64,000 nt of DNA from Cytobacillus sp. NJ13 (GCA_030348385.1 JAUCFP010000006.1:62001-126000), one strand, 5' to 3'; counted from the first letter of the stretch, positions 27,428 to 37,231 are shown. Made by a program: numbers and translations. Notes: generated by a model not told the origin, from the letters alone.

Positions 27428-28207
27428 ATGAAATTTACAAGATTTGAAGTTAAAGGGGCAGTACATACAGGAGTAACTGAGGGTGGCATATTTAAAGAAA
27501 TTAAAGGTGATATTTTCGGAGATTGGGAGTATACTGGCCAGAGTTTTTCTCAGGATGAAGCTAAGCAGCTTGCTCCGCTGGTTCCAAATCAGATAATTGG
27601 AATTGGAGCTAACTATGTGTCAGCGAAATCAGATTTGCCTGAGACACTTCCTGAAATTCCTGTATTCTTCTTTAAGCCTGTATCTTCTGTTATAGGGCCT
27701 GATGAGGATATTATCATTCCTGAAGGCATTGAAGAGGTGAAATTTGAATCAGAACTGGCAGTGGTCATTGGCAGAGAAGCTAAAAATGTAGCAGAGTCAG
27801 ATGTGCTTGATTATGTTTTTGGCTATACAGTAGGTAATGATGTTACTGCACCGCAATTCTTCCATAATGATGGGCATTGGACAATTGGCAAATCCTTTGA
27901 CACATTTACACCGATTGGACCGGTAATCGAAACAGACCTGGATCCATGTCAGATTAAAGTGGAAGCAAAATTAAACGGCTCAGAGAAGCAGAACAGCAGC
28001 ACAGAATTAATGATTATCCCAATCCGAAAAATGATTTCCTACCTGACTAATGTCATGACTCTGATGCCAGGTGACGTAATCCTTACAGGAAGTCCTGTTG
28101 GAGCTGAGATGGTTAGGTCAGGCGCTGTTATCGAATGTGAGATTAAAGAGATTGGAACTCTGCGGAATACCTTTGCAGTAGCACGTGAAAGCGCAAAAAC
28201 GGTATAA
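27428..28207 (+). CDS. fumarylacetoacetate hydrolase family protein
   Basis: 259 aa from ATG at 27428 after GAGGGGAGAGGG. An in-frame ATG at 27368 lies inside the glcB terminator and is rejected. The FAH core is clear: KFESELAVVIGREAKNV with Glu metal ligands, FGYTVGNDVTAP, then KSFDTFTPIGPV and MPGDVILTGSPVGAEMV. Members cleave or decarboxylate or hydrate beta-keto acids with Mg. It lies between glcB and the IclR gene, so its substrate may be a 2-oxo acid such as an oxaloacetate-like compound, but that is inference. Confidence 0.85.
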   Translation: MKFTRFEVKGAVHTGVTEGGIFKEIKGDIFGDWEYTGQSFSQDEAKQLAPLVPNQIIGIGANYVSAKSDLPETLPEIPVFFFKPVSSVIGPDEDIIIPEGIEEVKFESELAVVIGREAKNVAESDVLDYVFGYTVGNDVTAPQFFHNDGHWTIGKSFDTFTPIGPVIETDLDPCQIKVEAKLNGSEKQNSSTELMIIPIRKMISYLTNVMTLMPGDVILTGSPVGAEMVRSGAVIECEIKEIGTLRNTFAVARESAKTV

Positions 28208-28251
28208 TCTATGTGTAATGGATTAAGGTTTTTGCACCAGAGGTGAGTGTT

Positions 28252-29028
28252 GTGGAAAGAGAAAACATGGTCAAGTCCGTCAGCAGGGCACTGGATATTA
28301 TTACATTGATCAGCCTGAAAAAAAGCGGTCTTGGTGTAACTGAAATTGCCAATCAGATTGATATCAATAAAAGCTCTGTTTATCGTATTCTCTCTACTCT
28401 TGTTCAGTACGGGTATATAGAACAGGATAGCGAAACCGGCAAGTATAAATTAGGGTATAAATTCCTGGAGATCAGTTCAAAACTGCTTGAATCAATTGAT
28501 TTGCGTGCAGAAGCAAGACCTTTTCTGCAGGAGCTGGAAAATGAAACAAATGAAGTCATTCATTTGGTCGTTTATGATCAGGGAGAGGTTGTGTACATCG
28601 AGAAGCTTGAGGGCAATGAGACCTTAAGGATGCATTCTAAAGTCGGAAAACGCGCTCCGATGCATTGCACTTCTGTCGGAAAAGCCATTCTGGCTCATCT
28701 GCCTTCAAGCGTTGTTTTTGATATCCTTGAAAGAAAAGGGATGCCGGTCCATACAGATAAAACCATAACGGATAAAGATGAATTTATGAAAGAATTGGGG
28801 CAGGTCAGGCAAAATGGATATGCCCTTGATCTGGAAGAAAACGAATATGGGATTACTTGTGTTGCCGTTCCTATTTTTGACCACCTGGGCAAAGTCATTG
28901 CTGCAGTCAGTATATCAGGCCCGACAATAAGGATGACAAGTGATCGTCTTGATGCATTAAAATCTATAATGGTCAAAACAGGACAAGGGATTTCCGCCCG
29001 GCTGGGACATGTCAGCCGAATAAGTTAG
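28252..29028 (+). CDS. IclR-family transcriptional regulator
   Basis: 258 aa from GTG at 28252, with AGAGGTGA five bases upstream; GTG at 28243 is in frame but overlaps that site. Residues 5-65 form the winged helix (SVSRALDIITLISLKKSGLG, NKSSVYRILSTLVQYGYI). The C-terminal IclR effector domain shows GKRAPMHCTSVGKAILAHLP and VPIFDHLGKVIAAVSISGP. IclR regulators often respond to glyoxylate, pyruvate or aromatic acids. It is cotranscribed with the FAH gene and is followed by the permease, before which two palindromes lie. Confidence 0.88.
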   Translation: MERENMVKSVSRALDIITLISLKKSGLGVTEIANQIDINKSSVYRILSTLVQYGYIEQDSETGKYKLGYKFLEISSKLLESIDLRAEARPFLQELENETNEVIHLVVYDQGEVVYIEKLEGNETLRMHSKVGKRAPMHCTSVGKAILAHLPSSVVFDILERKGMPVHTDKTITDKDEFMKELGQVRQNGYALDLEENEYGITCVAVPIFDHLGKVIAAVSISGPTIRMTSDRLDALKSIMVKTGQGISARLGHVSRIS

Positions 29029-29032
29029 GATC

Positions 29033-29078
29033 AGCCCAATATATCTTGATAAAAAGATATATTGGGCTAATTTTTTTG
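29033..29078 (+). terminator. intrinsic terminator after the IclR gene
   Basis: AGCCCAATATATCTT pairs with AAGATATATTGGGCT, a perfect 15-base stem, followed by AATTTTTTT. Confidence 0.93.
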
Positions 29079-29133
29079 TATTTACATACAAATATTTTTG
29101 TGTAAATACATAGATTAAATTTTCCAAATATTA

Positions 29134-29213
29134 TTGAAATTATGAAAAATGTTTGTATAATAAAAATAAGCTTGATTCATTGTTGTATAACAAAACAATT
29201 ATAGTTATATAAC
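29134..29213 (+). promoter_or_regulatory. permease promoter with paired GTTRTATAAC palindromes
   Basis: TTGAAA (29134-29139), 16 bases, TATAAT (29156-29161) form a sigma-A promoter. Downstream lie GTTGTATAAC (29182-29191) and GTTATATAAC (29204-29213), two near-identical palindromes 22 bases apart, so on the same face of the helix. They are candidates for IclR or GntR binding. Confidence 0.55.
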
Positions 29214-29283
29214 ATGTTTCGCAGTCCGCAACAAAATGCAATTATTGTTCGCTATTACAAAACAAAAGGGGGAAAAGTAATTT

Positions 29284-31074
29284 ATGAGTACTGGAATGTT
29301 AGCTTTATTATCATTATTGCCAATTATTGCAGTTGCAGTATTCCTTGTCGGACTGAGATGGCCGGCAAGTAAGGCAATGCCCATCTCGTACCTTGTAGCT
29401 GTTGTCCTTGCTCTATTTGTCTGGAAGGTGTCTGGAGCTACAGTTGCTGCTGCAAGCATTAATGGCCTGGTTGTCGCTGGTACACTTCTGTATATTATTT
29501 TCGGCGCTATTCTGCTTCTTAACACATTGCAGGAAAGCGGCGGGATAAAAACGATCCGACAGGGATTCACTGATATATCACCTGACCGGCGCATCCAGGT
29601 TATTATCATTGCTTGGCTCTTTGGCTCATTTATTGAAGGAGCATCCGGATTTGGTACTCCAGCAGCAGTAGCAGTCCCGCTCTTAGTTGGACTTGGGTTC
29701 CCGGCCATGGCTGCAGTTATTGCGGGGATGGTTATCCAAAGTACACCCGTTTCTTTTGGTGCGGTAGGAACTCCGATGCTTGTGGGTGTACAAACAGGTC
29801 TATCAGGCAATGCCAGCCTTACAGATAATTTGCTTGCATTAGTAACTCAGATTGCAGGACAAGTGGCTATTCTTCATATGATTGCCGGAACATTGATTCC
29901 TCTTTTTGTAGTAGCATTAATGACAAGATTTTTTGGCAAAAATAAATCCTTCACTGAAGGAATTAAAGTCTGGAAGTTTGCTTTATTCTCGGCATTTGCC
30001 ATGACAATTCCTTATGTGATTGTGGCAAATGTTCTTGGACCTGAGTTCCCTTCTATGGTGGGCGGATTAGCAGGTTTGGCAATTGTTGTGTTTGCAGCTA
30101 AAAAAGGTTTTCTTATGCCGCCAAAGGACCAAATTTGGGATTTTGAGGAGAAGTCAAAATGGGATCCAGAGTGGACTGGAAAGCTGGAAATTAATGCAGT
30201 CGCCCATAAAAGCGGAAGCATGAGCATGATGAGGGCATGGGTTCCCTATGTTTTAGTCGGTCTGTTTTTAGTATTGAGCAGATTGAAATCGCTTCCAATA
30301 ATGGGGTGGATGCAGTCATGGACTGTTAAGTTTGAAAATATCTTTGACTCTGGCATCACCTCAAGCTTCCAGCCATTATATTTGCCAGGAACCATCTTTA
30401 TACTTGTTTCGGTTATCACATATTTCATACATGGCATGAATACAAGTTCATACAAAAAAGCCTGGGCAGATTCAGGAAAGACTACTGTAGCTGCTTCAAC
30501 AGCTTTAATTTTTACAGTCCCGATGGTACAGGTCTTCATCAATACTGGCGGTGGAGAAGCTGGCTATAACCAAATGCCGATCGAGCTGGCGAACGGAGCT
30601 GCAGCCCTTGCAGGAGAATTCTGGCCGTTCTTTGCAACTTTCATCGGGGGGATAGGAGCCTTTATAGCAGGAAGTAATACAGTCAGTAATATGATGTTTG
30701 CTTTATTCCAATATGATGTTGGCTCGCAGATTGGTGTGGATGCAACCTGGATTGTAGCCCTTCAGGCAGTCGGCGGAGCAGCCGGAAACATGATATGTGT
30801 CCATAATGTGGTTGCTGCATCAGCTGTTGTTGGTCTTGTCGGAAAAGAAGGCGCTGTCATTCGAAAGACTTTATTCCCGTTTTTCTATTATGCATTGCTG
30901 GCAGGGTCAGTGGGTTACTCGATTGTATGGTATTCACAAAAAGGGATATTCAACCTTGGATCTTTCATTGCGGTTGCAATAGCAGTGGCAGCTGTTTATA
31001 TTATTGCTACAAACAATAGACGCTCCAGCATGATTTTGCCTCCGCCTCCGGTGAATGTGAAGTCAGCTAAATAA
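29284..31074 (+). CDS. L-lactate/glycolate permease, LctP family
   Basis: 596 aa; AAAGGGGGAAAAG precedes the ATG. It is a polytopic membrane protein of the LctP family, with the signature [20 protein letters not shown] and [12 protein letters not shown] near residues 115-165, and [20 protein letters not shown] with [12 protein letters not shown] near 440-480. Homologues (LldP, GlcA, LutP) import lactate and glycolate with protons. It ends the glycolate block, so glycolate is the preferred substrate by context. The length is slightly above the usual 540-565 residues. Confidence 0.9.
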   Translation: MSTGMLALLSLLPIIAVAVFLVGLRWPASKAMPISYLVAVVLALFVWKVSGATVAAASINGLVVAGTLLYIIFGAILLLNTLQESGGIKTIRQGFTDISPDRRIQVIIIAWLFGSFIEGASGFGTPAAVAVPLLVGLGFPAMAAVIAGMVIQSTPVSFGAVGTPMLVGVQTGLSGNASLTDNLLALVTQIAGQVAILHMIAGTLIPLFVVALMTRFFGKNKSFTEGIKVWKFALFSAFAMTIPYVIVANVLGPEFPSMVGGLAGLAIVVFAAKKGFLMPPKDQIWDFEEKSKWDPEWTGKLEINAVAHKSGSMSMMRAWVPYVLVGLFLVLSRLKSLPIMGWMQSWTVKFENIFDSGITSSFQPLYLPGTIFILVSVITYFIHGMNTSSYKKAWADSGKTTVAASTALIFTVPMVQVFINTGGGEAGYNQMPIELANGAAALAGEFWPFFATFIGGIGAFIAGSNTVSNMMFALFQYDVGSQIGVDATWIVALQAVGGAAGNMICVHNVVAASAVVGLVGKEGAVIRKTLFPFFYYALLAGSVGYSIVWYSQKGIFNLGSFIAVAIAVAAVYIIATNNRRSSMILPPPPVNVKSAK

Positions 31075-31082
31075 TCATTTAT

Positions 31083-31120
31083 AACTGGTTTAGCCCTTTG
31101 GCTGAGCCAGTTTTTTCTTT
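31083..31120 (+). terminator. intrinsic terminator after the permease
   Basis: AACTGG-T-AGCC pairs with GGCT-A-CCAGTT, followed by TTTTTT. Confidence 0.85.
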
Positions 31121-31166
31121 TTATAAAAATTTTAATTTTCCTCTTCTCTTTTCCAATTACTTGTAA

Positions 31167-31207
31167 TATAATCTAACTGTATTAACTGTACTACGAATGA
31201 TAGTACA
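31167..31207 (+). promoter_or_regulatory. promoter and operator of the YtrA-type operon
   Basis: A -10 TATAAT lies at 31167-31172 (no clear -35). TGTACTA (31187-31193) and TAGTACA (31201-31207) form a perfect 7-base inverted repeat with a 7-base spacer. It lies just past the expected start point and 25 bases before the GntR gene, a good place for autorepression. Confidence 0.6.
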
Positions 31208-31231
31208 CTTCATACAGATGGGAGGTTAAGC

Positions 31232-31630
31232 ATGTTTGAATTGGACGTAAGGAGCCGAAAGCCTATATATGAACAGCTGGTTGAGCGGCTTAAAGAGCTG
31301 ATCATCACAGAGGTATTAACAGCAGATGAACAGCTGCCTTCCGTTCGAACGCTGGCCCATCAGCTGACAATCAATCCCAATACGATTCAAAAGGCATACA
31401 GGGAGCTTGAATCCCAGGGCTATATTTATTCTATAAAGGGGAAGGGCAGTTTTGTCAGTCCAGCGACTCCCGATCTGAACAGCGAAAAAATAGAAAAAGT
31501 GAAAATTGAGCTTTCAAAGCTTTTATCAGAAGCTATATATCTTGGAATCACAAAACATGAATTATTTAAGATGATTCAGGAATTAGAAGCAGCTATAGGG
31601 GGAGGGATAGAAGATGATCAAAATCCGTAA
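31232..31630 (+). CDS. GntR-family regulator, YtrA subfamily
   Basis: 132 aa, the short size of the YtrA subfamily. A GGGAGGTTA site precedes the ATG. Residues 8-75 form the winged helix (YEQLVERLKELIITEVL, then LPSVRTLAHQLTINPNTIQK and GKGSFV). The remaining 50 residues are a helical dimerisation tail with no effector domain. Members usually repress an adjacent ABC transporter operon, as here: the ATPase gene overlaps the end by 17 bases, and an inverted repeat lies upstream. Confidence 0.9.
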   Translation: MFELDVRSRKPIYEQLVERLKELIITEVLTADEQLPSVRTLAHQLTINPNTIQKAYRELESQGYIYSIKGKGSFVSPATPDLNSEKIEKVKIELSKLLSEAIYLGITKHELFKMIQELEAAIGGGIEDDQNP

Positions 31631-32510
31631 TGTACGTAAATCATTCGAGGAGATGGATGCTGTCGAAAATGTTTCCATCGAAGTCAATAAAGGGTCCATA
31701 TACGGCTTGCTTGGTTCCAATGGAGCCGGTAAAACAACGCTCTTGAAGCTTTTGGCAGGCATCTATGCGGAGGATGAGGGGTCTGTTGCCATTGAAGGCC
31801 AGCCAGTCTTCGAAAATCCGGTAATTAAAGAAAAGATCTTTTTTATTCAGGATCATCCCTATTTTCTGCCTCAATATACAGTTAAGCAAATGGCACAATT
31901 CTATCAAAATATTTACAGCAGATGGGATGACGGCCGCTTTGAAAAACTGGCTGGTATATTTGAAATGGACATACATAAAAAGATTCATAGATTTTCAAAA
32001 GGCATTCAGAGGCAGGCTGCTTTTATCCTTGCTTTGTCTGCGAGGCCGGAAGTTTTAATTTTGGATGAGCCTATGGATGGGCTAGACCCCGTCATGAGAA
32101 AAAAAGTGAAGAGCCTGCTTATAGATGAGGTTGCCGAAAGAGAAATGACCATCCTTATTTCCTCTCATAACCTGCGAGAAGTGGAAGATTTATGTGATTT
32201 TATTGGCATCATGCATAAAGGGCGTATGATCCTGGAAAAAGACCTGGATGATCTTAAAATAGATACACATAAGATTCAAGTGGCTTTTAAAGGATCTGTA
32301 CCAGCCATTTTCGATCCGCTGAAAATCCTTCATAAAGAAAAAAGAGGCAGCATTATGATCTGCATTGTAAAGGGAGATGCGAAGGAAATATCGTCATATA
32401 TAGAACAATTTAAGCCAGTGATTTTCGATATGCTTCCCCTTACATTAGAGGAGATCTTCATTTATGAAATGGGGGACATTGGATATGCAGTCCAGAACAT
32501 CCTTGGTTAA
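31614..32510 (+). CDS. ABC transporter ATP-binding protein
   Basis: 298 aa, ATG overlapping the GntR gene, with GGGGGAGGG upstream. Walker A is GSNGAGKTT, the signature region reads FSKGIQRQAAFIL (a degenerate LSGGQ) and Walker B is VLILDEPMDGLDP, followed by the H-loop ISSHNLREVEDLCDFIGIM. Residues 215-298 are an extra C-terminal domain. It resembles YtrB/BcrA-type ATPases of exporters tied to YtrA regulators, which often work in cell-envelope or peptide-antibiotic stress. The permease gene overlaps its end. Confidence 0.9.
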   Translation: MIKIRNVRKSFEEMDAVENVSIEVNKGSIYGLLGSNGAGKTTLLKLLAGIYAEDEGSVAIEGQPVFENPVIKEKIFFIQDHPYFLPQYTVKQMAQFYQNIYSRWDDGRFEKLAGIFEMDIHKKIHRFSKGIQRQAAFILALSARPEVLILDEPMDGLDPVMRKKVKSLLIDEVAEREMTILISSHNLREVEDLCDFIGIMHKGRMILEKDLDDLKIDTHKIQVAFKGSVPAIFDPLKILHKEKRGSIMICIVKGDAKEISSYIEQFKPVIFDMLPLTLEEIFIYEMGDIGYAVQNILG

Positions 32511-34440
32511 AAGGGAAATTTTAAAAACGATCCTCAGAAGTGTCGGCTGGGTTTCCATTGTATATTTTCTCGGTCTTTTCTTTGCGATTCCTCTCGATAT
32601 TATGATGAGTTCTTCAGAAGATCAGCGAAAATACTTAGACATTGACAATCTGTTTCAATATAACTTTCAGCTGCAATATATTTTTACTATATCTGTACCG
32701 GTAGCCATGTCAGTGTTCCTATTCAGGTTCATGCAGATAAAACAATACAGCGATTTAATGCACAGCCTGCCAATCAGGCGGGAATCCATTTTTCATCAGT
32801 ATGCTTTAACGGGAATCATGCTATTAAATTTACCAGTATTACTTATTGCATTCATAGTCCTGATTCTTTACCAGCCATTGGATTTGCAGGAGTTTTACTC
32901 AGTAGGAGAAATATTCAATTGGGCAGGAATCACTCTATTATTCAATACTGTAATTTACCTGGCAGGAGTTTCAGTCGGAATGATGACAGGATTATCTGCC
33001 GTCCAAGGTGCCTTAACGTATATTTTCCTTTTGCTGCCTGTTGGCTTGATTGTTTTGTTCTCTATTAATCTGCCTTTCTATGTGTTTGGCTATCCAGGCC
33101 AGTATTATATGTCAAGCAAATTTGAGAAGTTTTCTCCATTGATCGCTGCGACTCAGATGAATATGCGCATTCCGTCAGCCATCGAGGCTGCCGTTTATCT
33201 TGTTCTTATTTTGTCACTGTATTTTGTTGGTTTGCAGATCTATAAAAGGAGAAGGATGGAGGCTGTCTCCCATGCCCTGGTTTTTCCAATTACAAAACCC
33301 ATTTTTAAATATAGTGTAACTTTTTGCACAATGCTTTTAGGGGGAGGGTATTTCGGTGAGATGCGCGGCGGCATGAGCTGGCTTATAGCTGGATATCTGT
33401 TTGGTGCATTGATTGGATATGCGGCTGCCGAAATGGTTCTGCAAAAATCATGGCGTGTGACCATTAATGTGAAAGGATTGCTGGCATACACAGCTTTAAT
33501 GGCGGCCTTATTCGTTTTATTCCAATTTGACTTTACTCAATATGAAAAAAGCATACCACGGGCCAATGAAATTGAGCGGGTTCATTTTAGCGAGAGTTTT
33601 TACCTTTATAGTGATATCGATCATGAGGAGCCCTTATATTTGAAAGAATATGAGAATATTGATTTGGTCAGAAGATTTCATGAGACGATTGTAAAGGATG
33701 AAAACAGGCTTGAGGAGATTCCGGGCCGCGATTCAGTTTTTATCGTGTATGAACTGAAAAATGGTGAAAAGCTAGTCCGTGATTATAGGATTAATAAAAA
33801 GGAATACAAGCCATTTCTTAAGTTGATTTATGAATCTGATGAATATAAAAAGGCAACAAATGAAATTTATCAGGTTTCAGCAGATGCAACAACGAAATTA
33901 ACGATTACTCCAACTGGGCCTGTTAATAAACGGGCGGTCATTACAGACGATAAAGATTTAAAAGAGGCTATTGAGATATTAACTGAAGAAGTTGATTCTG
34001 CTTCCTTTGAAGAGCTCCAGGGAAGTGACGAGCCATATGCGCATATTGAGATTTTTTATAATGACAGCAATAAAGCTTATATGCCTTGGTATCCTTCTTA
34101 TTCAAGATTTGAGAAATGGCTGGAAGAAAAGTCATTATTGAATGAAGCAAGAGTGAACAGCAATGATATATCTTATGCTTTGGCTGCAAAAGCGAAGGAT
34201 ATCGATATCAATTTTGCAGCTGGGTACTCGTATGAAGAAGTTTTTGAAGAAATGAGAGATAGCAAATCTGCCGTCAAATTAACGGATAAGGAACAAATAG
34301 AAAGCAGCTTGAAGAATTCAGATGGATATATTGATGGAGACTATATTATTGCGTTCTATTTTGATGAACAAAGGACAATTGATATTAAAAGCTTCACTGA
34401 AGAATCAGTGCCGGTCTTTATAAAGGAAAGGCTTCAATAA
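32485..34440 (+). CDS. ABC transporter permease with large C-terminal domain
   Basis: 651 aa from ATG at 32485, preceded by GGGGGACA at 8 bases; ATG at 32464 is in frame but lacks a site. The first 350 residues hold several hydrophobic segments (for example VGWVSIVYFLGLFFAIPL and LNLPVLLIAFIVLILYQ). From about 360 a hydrophilic domain of some 290 residues follows (FTQYEKSIPRANEIERVHFS onward), anchored by the last span. This matches BcrB/YtrC-type permeases with an extracytoplasmic domain. It is a partner of the upstream ATPase; substrate unknown. Confidence 0.85.
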   Translation: MQSRTSLVKREILKTILRSVGWVSIVYFLGLFFAIPLDIMMSSSEDQRKYLDIDNLFQYNFQLQYIFTISVPVAMSVFLFRFMQIKQYSDLMHSLPIRRESIFHQYALTGIMLLNLPVLLIAFIVLILYQPLDLQEFYSVGEIFNWAGITLLFNTVIYLAGVSVGMMTGLSAVQGALTYIFLLLPVGLIVLFSINLPFYVFGYPGQYYMSSKFEKFSPLIAATQMNMRIPSAIEAAVYLVLILSLYFVGLQIYKRRRMEAVSHALVFPITKPIFKYSVTFCTMLLGGGYFGEMRGGMSWLIAGYLFGALIGYAAAEMVLQKSWRVTINVKGLLAYTALMAALFVLFQFDFTQYEKSIPRANEIERVHFSESFYLYSDIDHEEPLYLKEYENIDLVRRFHETIVKDENRLEEIPGRDSVFIVYELKNGEKLVRDYRINKKEYKPFLKLIYESDEYKKATNEIYQVSADATTKLTITPTGPVNKRAVITDDKDLKEAIEILTEEVDSASFEELQGSDEPYAHIEIFYNDSNKAYMPWYPSYSRFEKWLEEKSLLNEARVNSNDISYALAAKAKDIDINFAAGYSYEEVFEEMRDSKSAVKLTDKEQIESSLKNSDGYIDGDYIIAFYFDEQRTIDIKSFTEESVPVFIKERLQ

Positions 34441-34473
34441 TAAGGGAGAAACCTACAGGAGAGGGGGATTATA

Positions 34474-34995
34474 GTGATTAAACCTTCAATGGATATGAGA
34501 GAGATCTGCAGGCTCTACAATAAACGGCTCTATCATATTGCTTATAATATTACTAGGGATCATTATCTTGCACAGGATGTTGTGCAGGAATCGCTGCTCA
34601 AAGCATATAAAAAAATGGACAGCATTGATGATCAGGAAAAGCTGGGGGCCTGGTTATCCTCGATTGCAACCAGAACTGCGATTGATTTTGTCCGAAAAGA
34701 AAGAAGGTTAAATGAGAGAATACAGGATTCCGCTGATTTTGAAAACTGCATGGAAAGTAAATATATTGATGCTGGGCAGGAAGCAGAAGTCAATTTGCTT
34801 GAGGAGCAGATATACGCTTATGTGGATTCCCTCTCCTATGAACAGAAAAGGGTTTTCCTGCTTAAAACAAAGCACGGGCTAAAAGAGAGAGAAATAGCGG
34901 ACATTCTCCATCTCAACCCAAACACTGTCAAAACAAAATTGTATCGGGTCAGGCAGCACCTTAGAGAAATTCTTGGCGATCGGTATTTGGCATAG
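34474..34995 (+). CDS. ECF-type RNA polymerase sigma factor
   Basis: 173 aa from GTG at 34474 after GAGAGGGGGA. Region 2 is seen in YNKRLYHIAYNITRDHYLAQ, DVVQESLLKAYKKMDSI and LGAWLSSIATRTAIDFVRKE; region 4 in LSYEQKRVFLLKTKHGLKER, then EIADILHLNPNTVKTKLYR. Sigma region 3 is absent, as in ECF factors. It is the last gene after the ABC permease, 33 bases away. No anti-sigma gene lies nearby. The permease's outside domain could be the sensor, but that is speculative. Confidence 0.9.
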   Translation: MIKPSMDMREICRLYNKRLYHIAYNITRDHYLAQDVVQESLLKAYKKMDSIDDQEKLGAWLSSIATRTAIDFVRKERRLNERIQDSADFENCMESKYIDAGQEAEVNLLEEQIYAYVDSLSYEQKRVFLLKTKHGLKEREIADILHLNPNTVKTKLYRVRQHLREILGDRYLA

Positions 34996-34998
34996 AAG

Positions 34999-35029
34999 AA
35001 CAGCTTCTGAAAAGGAGCTGTTTTTTTTA
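34999..35029 (+). terminator. intrinsic terminator after the sigma factor gene
   Basis: AACAGCT pairs with AGCTGTT, followed by a T run of eight. Confidence 0.85.
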
Positions 35030-35147
35030 TGCAATTACAAGGAATTGATAAATAGTCAGCAGGGAATTCGGCCAGCCGGCAGGAAAATCTGCATTCCTAA
35101 TGGAAATGTCTTCATAGATAAAACTGATTAATAAAAGGAGGATCACT

Positions 35148-35915
35148 ATGGAAGTGAAAGATTGCAGGGCCATTATCACTGGCGGCGCCTCAGGGCTTGG
35201 CGAGGCGACTGTGAGAAAAATAGCCGGATGCGGCGGAAAAGTTCTTATTGCAGATTTGGCTGAAGATCGGGCAAGCCACCTTATCAAGGAACTGGGGGGA
35301 AATGTTCTTTTTTTGAAAACGGATGTAACAAAAGAAGAAGACATGCAGAGAGCAGTGGCATTCGCTTCTGAACAATTTGGCAGCTTTAATACTGCAGTTA
35401 ACTGTGCCGGCATAGGAATTGCCGCCAAGCTGATTGGCCGAAAGGGAGTCCATGCACTGGACATGTTCCAAAAGGTCATTACGATTAATCTGGTCGGGAC
35501 TTTTAATGTCATTCGTCTGGCTGCTGAACAAATGGCAAAGAATGATCCGAATGATCAAGGTGAAAGAGGCGTCATTATTAACACGGCTTCCGTAGCAGCC
35601 TTTGAAGGACAAATTGGCCAGGCTGCATATAGTGCATCAAAAGGCGGTGTGGTTGGCATGACCTTGCCAATTGCCAGAGAGCTGGCGGGTTATGGGATTC
35701 GTGTTATGACGATTGCCCCTGGATTGTTTAATACACCAATGTTTGAATCGCTTCCTGAGGAGGCAAGGGATTCATTAGGGAAAATGGTGCCTTTTCCTTC
35801 AAGGCTTGGATATCCTGAGGAGTATGCCAGGCTTGCTGAGAGTATTTTAGTGAATCCAATGCTGAATGGCGAAACTATCCGTCTGGATGGCGGTATCCGC
35901 ATGCAGCCAAAGTAA
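35148..35915 (+). CDS. SDR-family 3-hydroxyacyl-CoA dehydrogenase (type II / HSD10-like)
   Basis: 255 aa; AAAGGAGGATCAC precedes the ATG. The Rossmann motif is [13 protein letters not shown], then NCAGIG, and the Ser-Tyr-Lys set is in [17 protein letters not shown]. The inserted [20 protein letters not shown] and ending [11 protein letters not shown] match 3-hydroxyacyl-CoA dehydrogenase type-2. It would oxidise 3-hydroxyacyl-CoA with NAD. It lies alone ahead of a terminator, then the acyl-CoA dehydrogenase operon, so it belongs to the same pathway. Human HSD10 acts on 2-methyl-3-hydroxybutyryl-CoA, a hint of branched substrates. Confidence 0.85.
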   Translation: MEVKDCRAIITGGASGLGEATVRKIAGCGGKVLIADLAEDRASHLIKELGGNVLFLKTDVTKEEDMQRAVAFASEQFGSFNTAVNCAGIGIAAKLIGRKGVHALDMFQKVITINLVGTFNVIRLAAEQMAKNDPNDQGERGVIINTASVAAFEGQIGQAAYSASKGGVVGMTLPIARELAGYGIRVMTIAPGLFNTPMFESLPEEARDSLGKMVPFPSRLGYPEEYARLAESILVNPMLNGETIRLDGGIRMQPK

Positions 35916-35922
35916 ATGAGAG

Positions 35923-35957
35923 AACCTGCCCTTTTTACAAAGGATAGGTTTTTTTAA
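35923..35957 (+). terminator. probable terminator after the SDR gene
   Basis: AACCT-CCTTT pairs with AAAGG-AGGTT with small bulges, followed by TTTTTT. Confidence 0.65.
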
Positions 35958-36085
35958 AAAAAATATATTTTAAATGTTCTAAAAATATAGATAATTATTG
36001 TACAATATAATTGTAAGCCTTTTCAATGGTGAGGAATAGTACTTTGTGTTATGTCAAAAAAATATTAGATTCGGAGGATCATAAT

Positions 36086-37231
36086 ATGGCTGCTTCATAC
36101 ATACAGGAAGAGCATGAAATTTTTCGGCAATCTCTGCGTAAGTTTTTAGAGAAGGAAGCCTATCCGAATTATGAGAAATGGGAAGAGGACAGGATCATTC
36201 CCCGGAATTTTTGGAACAAGATGGGGGAGCAGGGTTTTTTATGCCCGGATATTGAAGAAAAATATGGAGGAAGCAATGTTGATTGGGGTTTCTCAGCAGT
36301 CATCAATGAAGAGCTTGAACGGGTTGGCTCAGGGATGGTGGGAATTGGGCTCCACAATGATATCGTTGTTCCGTACATTACTGCTTATGGAACAGATGAG
36401 CAAAAGGAAAGGTGGCTGCCAAAGTGTGCTGCAGGTGAAATCATTACTGCTATCGCAATGACTGAACCTGGCGCCGGATCTGATTTAGCCGGCATCCGAA
36501 CGACAGCAAGGCTTGAAGGGGACCATTACATAGTGAATGGAGAAAAGACCTTTATAACCAATGGAATTCATTCCGATTTAGTTATCATAGCCTGTAAAAC
36601 CAATCCCAATGCAGTTCCCCGGCATAAAGGGGTAAGCTTGCTTGCGATCGAGAGGGGAACAAAGGGGTTCACAAGAGGAAGAAAATTAAACAAGGTCGGT
36701 CTTCACTGTCAGGATACGGCAGAGTTAATTTTTGAAGATTGCAAGATTCCGAAAGAAAATCTGATTGGAGAAGAAGGGAAAGGTTTTCTATATTTGATGG
36801 AAAAGCTGCAGCAGGAAAGACTTGTCGTAGCAATCGCTGCCCAGGTGGCTGCAGAGGTAATGCTTAATTTAACAGTGGAATATGTTAGGAATCGCGAGGC
36901 GTTCGGAAAACCGGTCAGCCAGTTTCAAAACACTCAATTTAAGATTGCCGAAATGGCAACAGATATAGAAATGGGAAGGACGTTTCTTGATCAATTGATT
37001 ACAGAGCATATGGCAGGAAAAGATGTAGTTACAAAGGTCTCCATGGCGAAATGGAAGCTTACAGAAAATGCCCGGAATATTGCTGCAGAATGCATGCAGC
37101 TTCATGGCGGCTATGGCTATATGGAAGAATACGAGATTGCAAGGAGATACAGGGATATACCAGTTGCCAGCATATATGCAGGTACAAATGAAATCATGAA
37201 AACCATTATTGCGAAGAACATGGGTTTATAA
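36086..37231 (+). CDS. acyl-CoA dehydrogenase (LCAD/IVD-type active site)
   Basis: 381 aa from ATG at 36086, after CGGAGGATC; a GTG at 36026 in frame has no site. Domains follow the usual N-helical, beta, C-helical order, with AMTEPGAGSDLAGI and NGEKTFITNG. The catalytic base appears to be Glu244 in LQQERLVVAI, the LCAD/isovaleryl position, since the MCAD-type Glu site reads IYAGTNEIM with Ala. This helix-G placement is typical of enzymes for long or branched acyl-CoA. It is the first gene of the acyl-CoA dehydrogenase-thiolase-ligase-racemase unit. Confidence 0.9.
   Translation: MAASYIQEEHEIFRQSLRKFLEKEAYPNYEKWEEDRIIPRNFWNKMGEQGFLCPDIEEKYGGSNVDWGFSAVINEELERVGSGMVGIGLHNDIVVPYITAYGTDEQKERWLPKCAAGEIITAIAMTEPGAGSDLAGIRTTARLEGDHYIVNGEKTFITNGIHSDLVIIACKTNPNAVPRHKGVSLLAIERGTKGFTRGRKLNKVGLHCQDTAELIFEDCKIPKENLIGEEGKGFLYLMEKLQQERLVVAIAAQVAAEVMLNLTVEYVRNREAFGKPVSQFQNTQFKIAEMATDIEMGRTFLDQLITEHMAGKDVVTKVSMAKWKLTENARNIAAECMQLHGGYGYMEEYEIARRYRDIPVASIYAGTNEIMKTIIAKNMGL

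Noticed and set aside
29205..29810. 201-aa open frame on the minus strand
   Set aside because: It is antisense to the well-supported permease gene and shows no family features or binding site.
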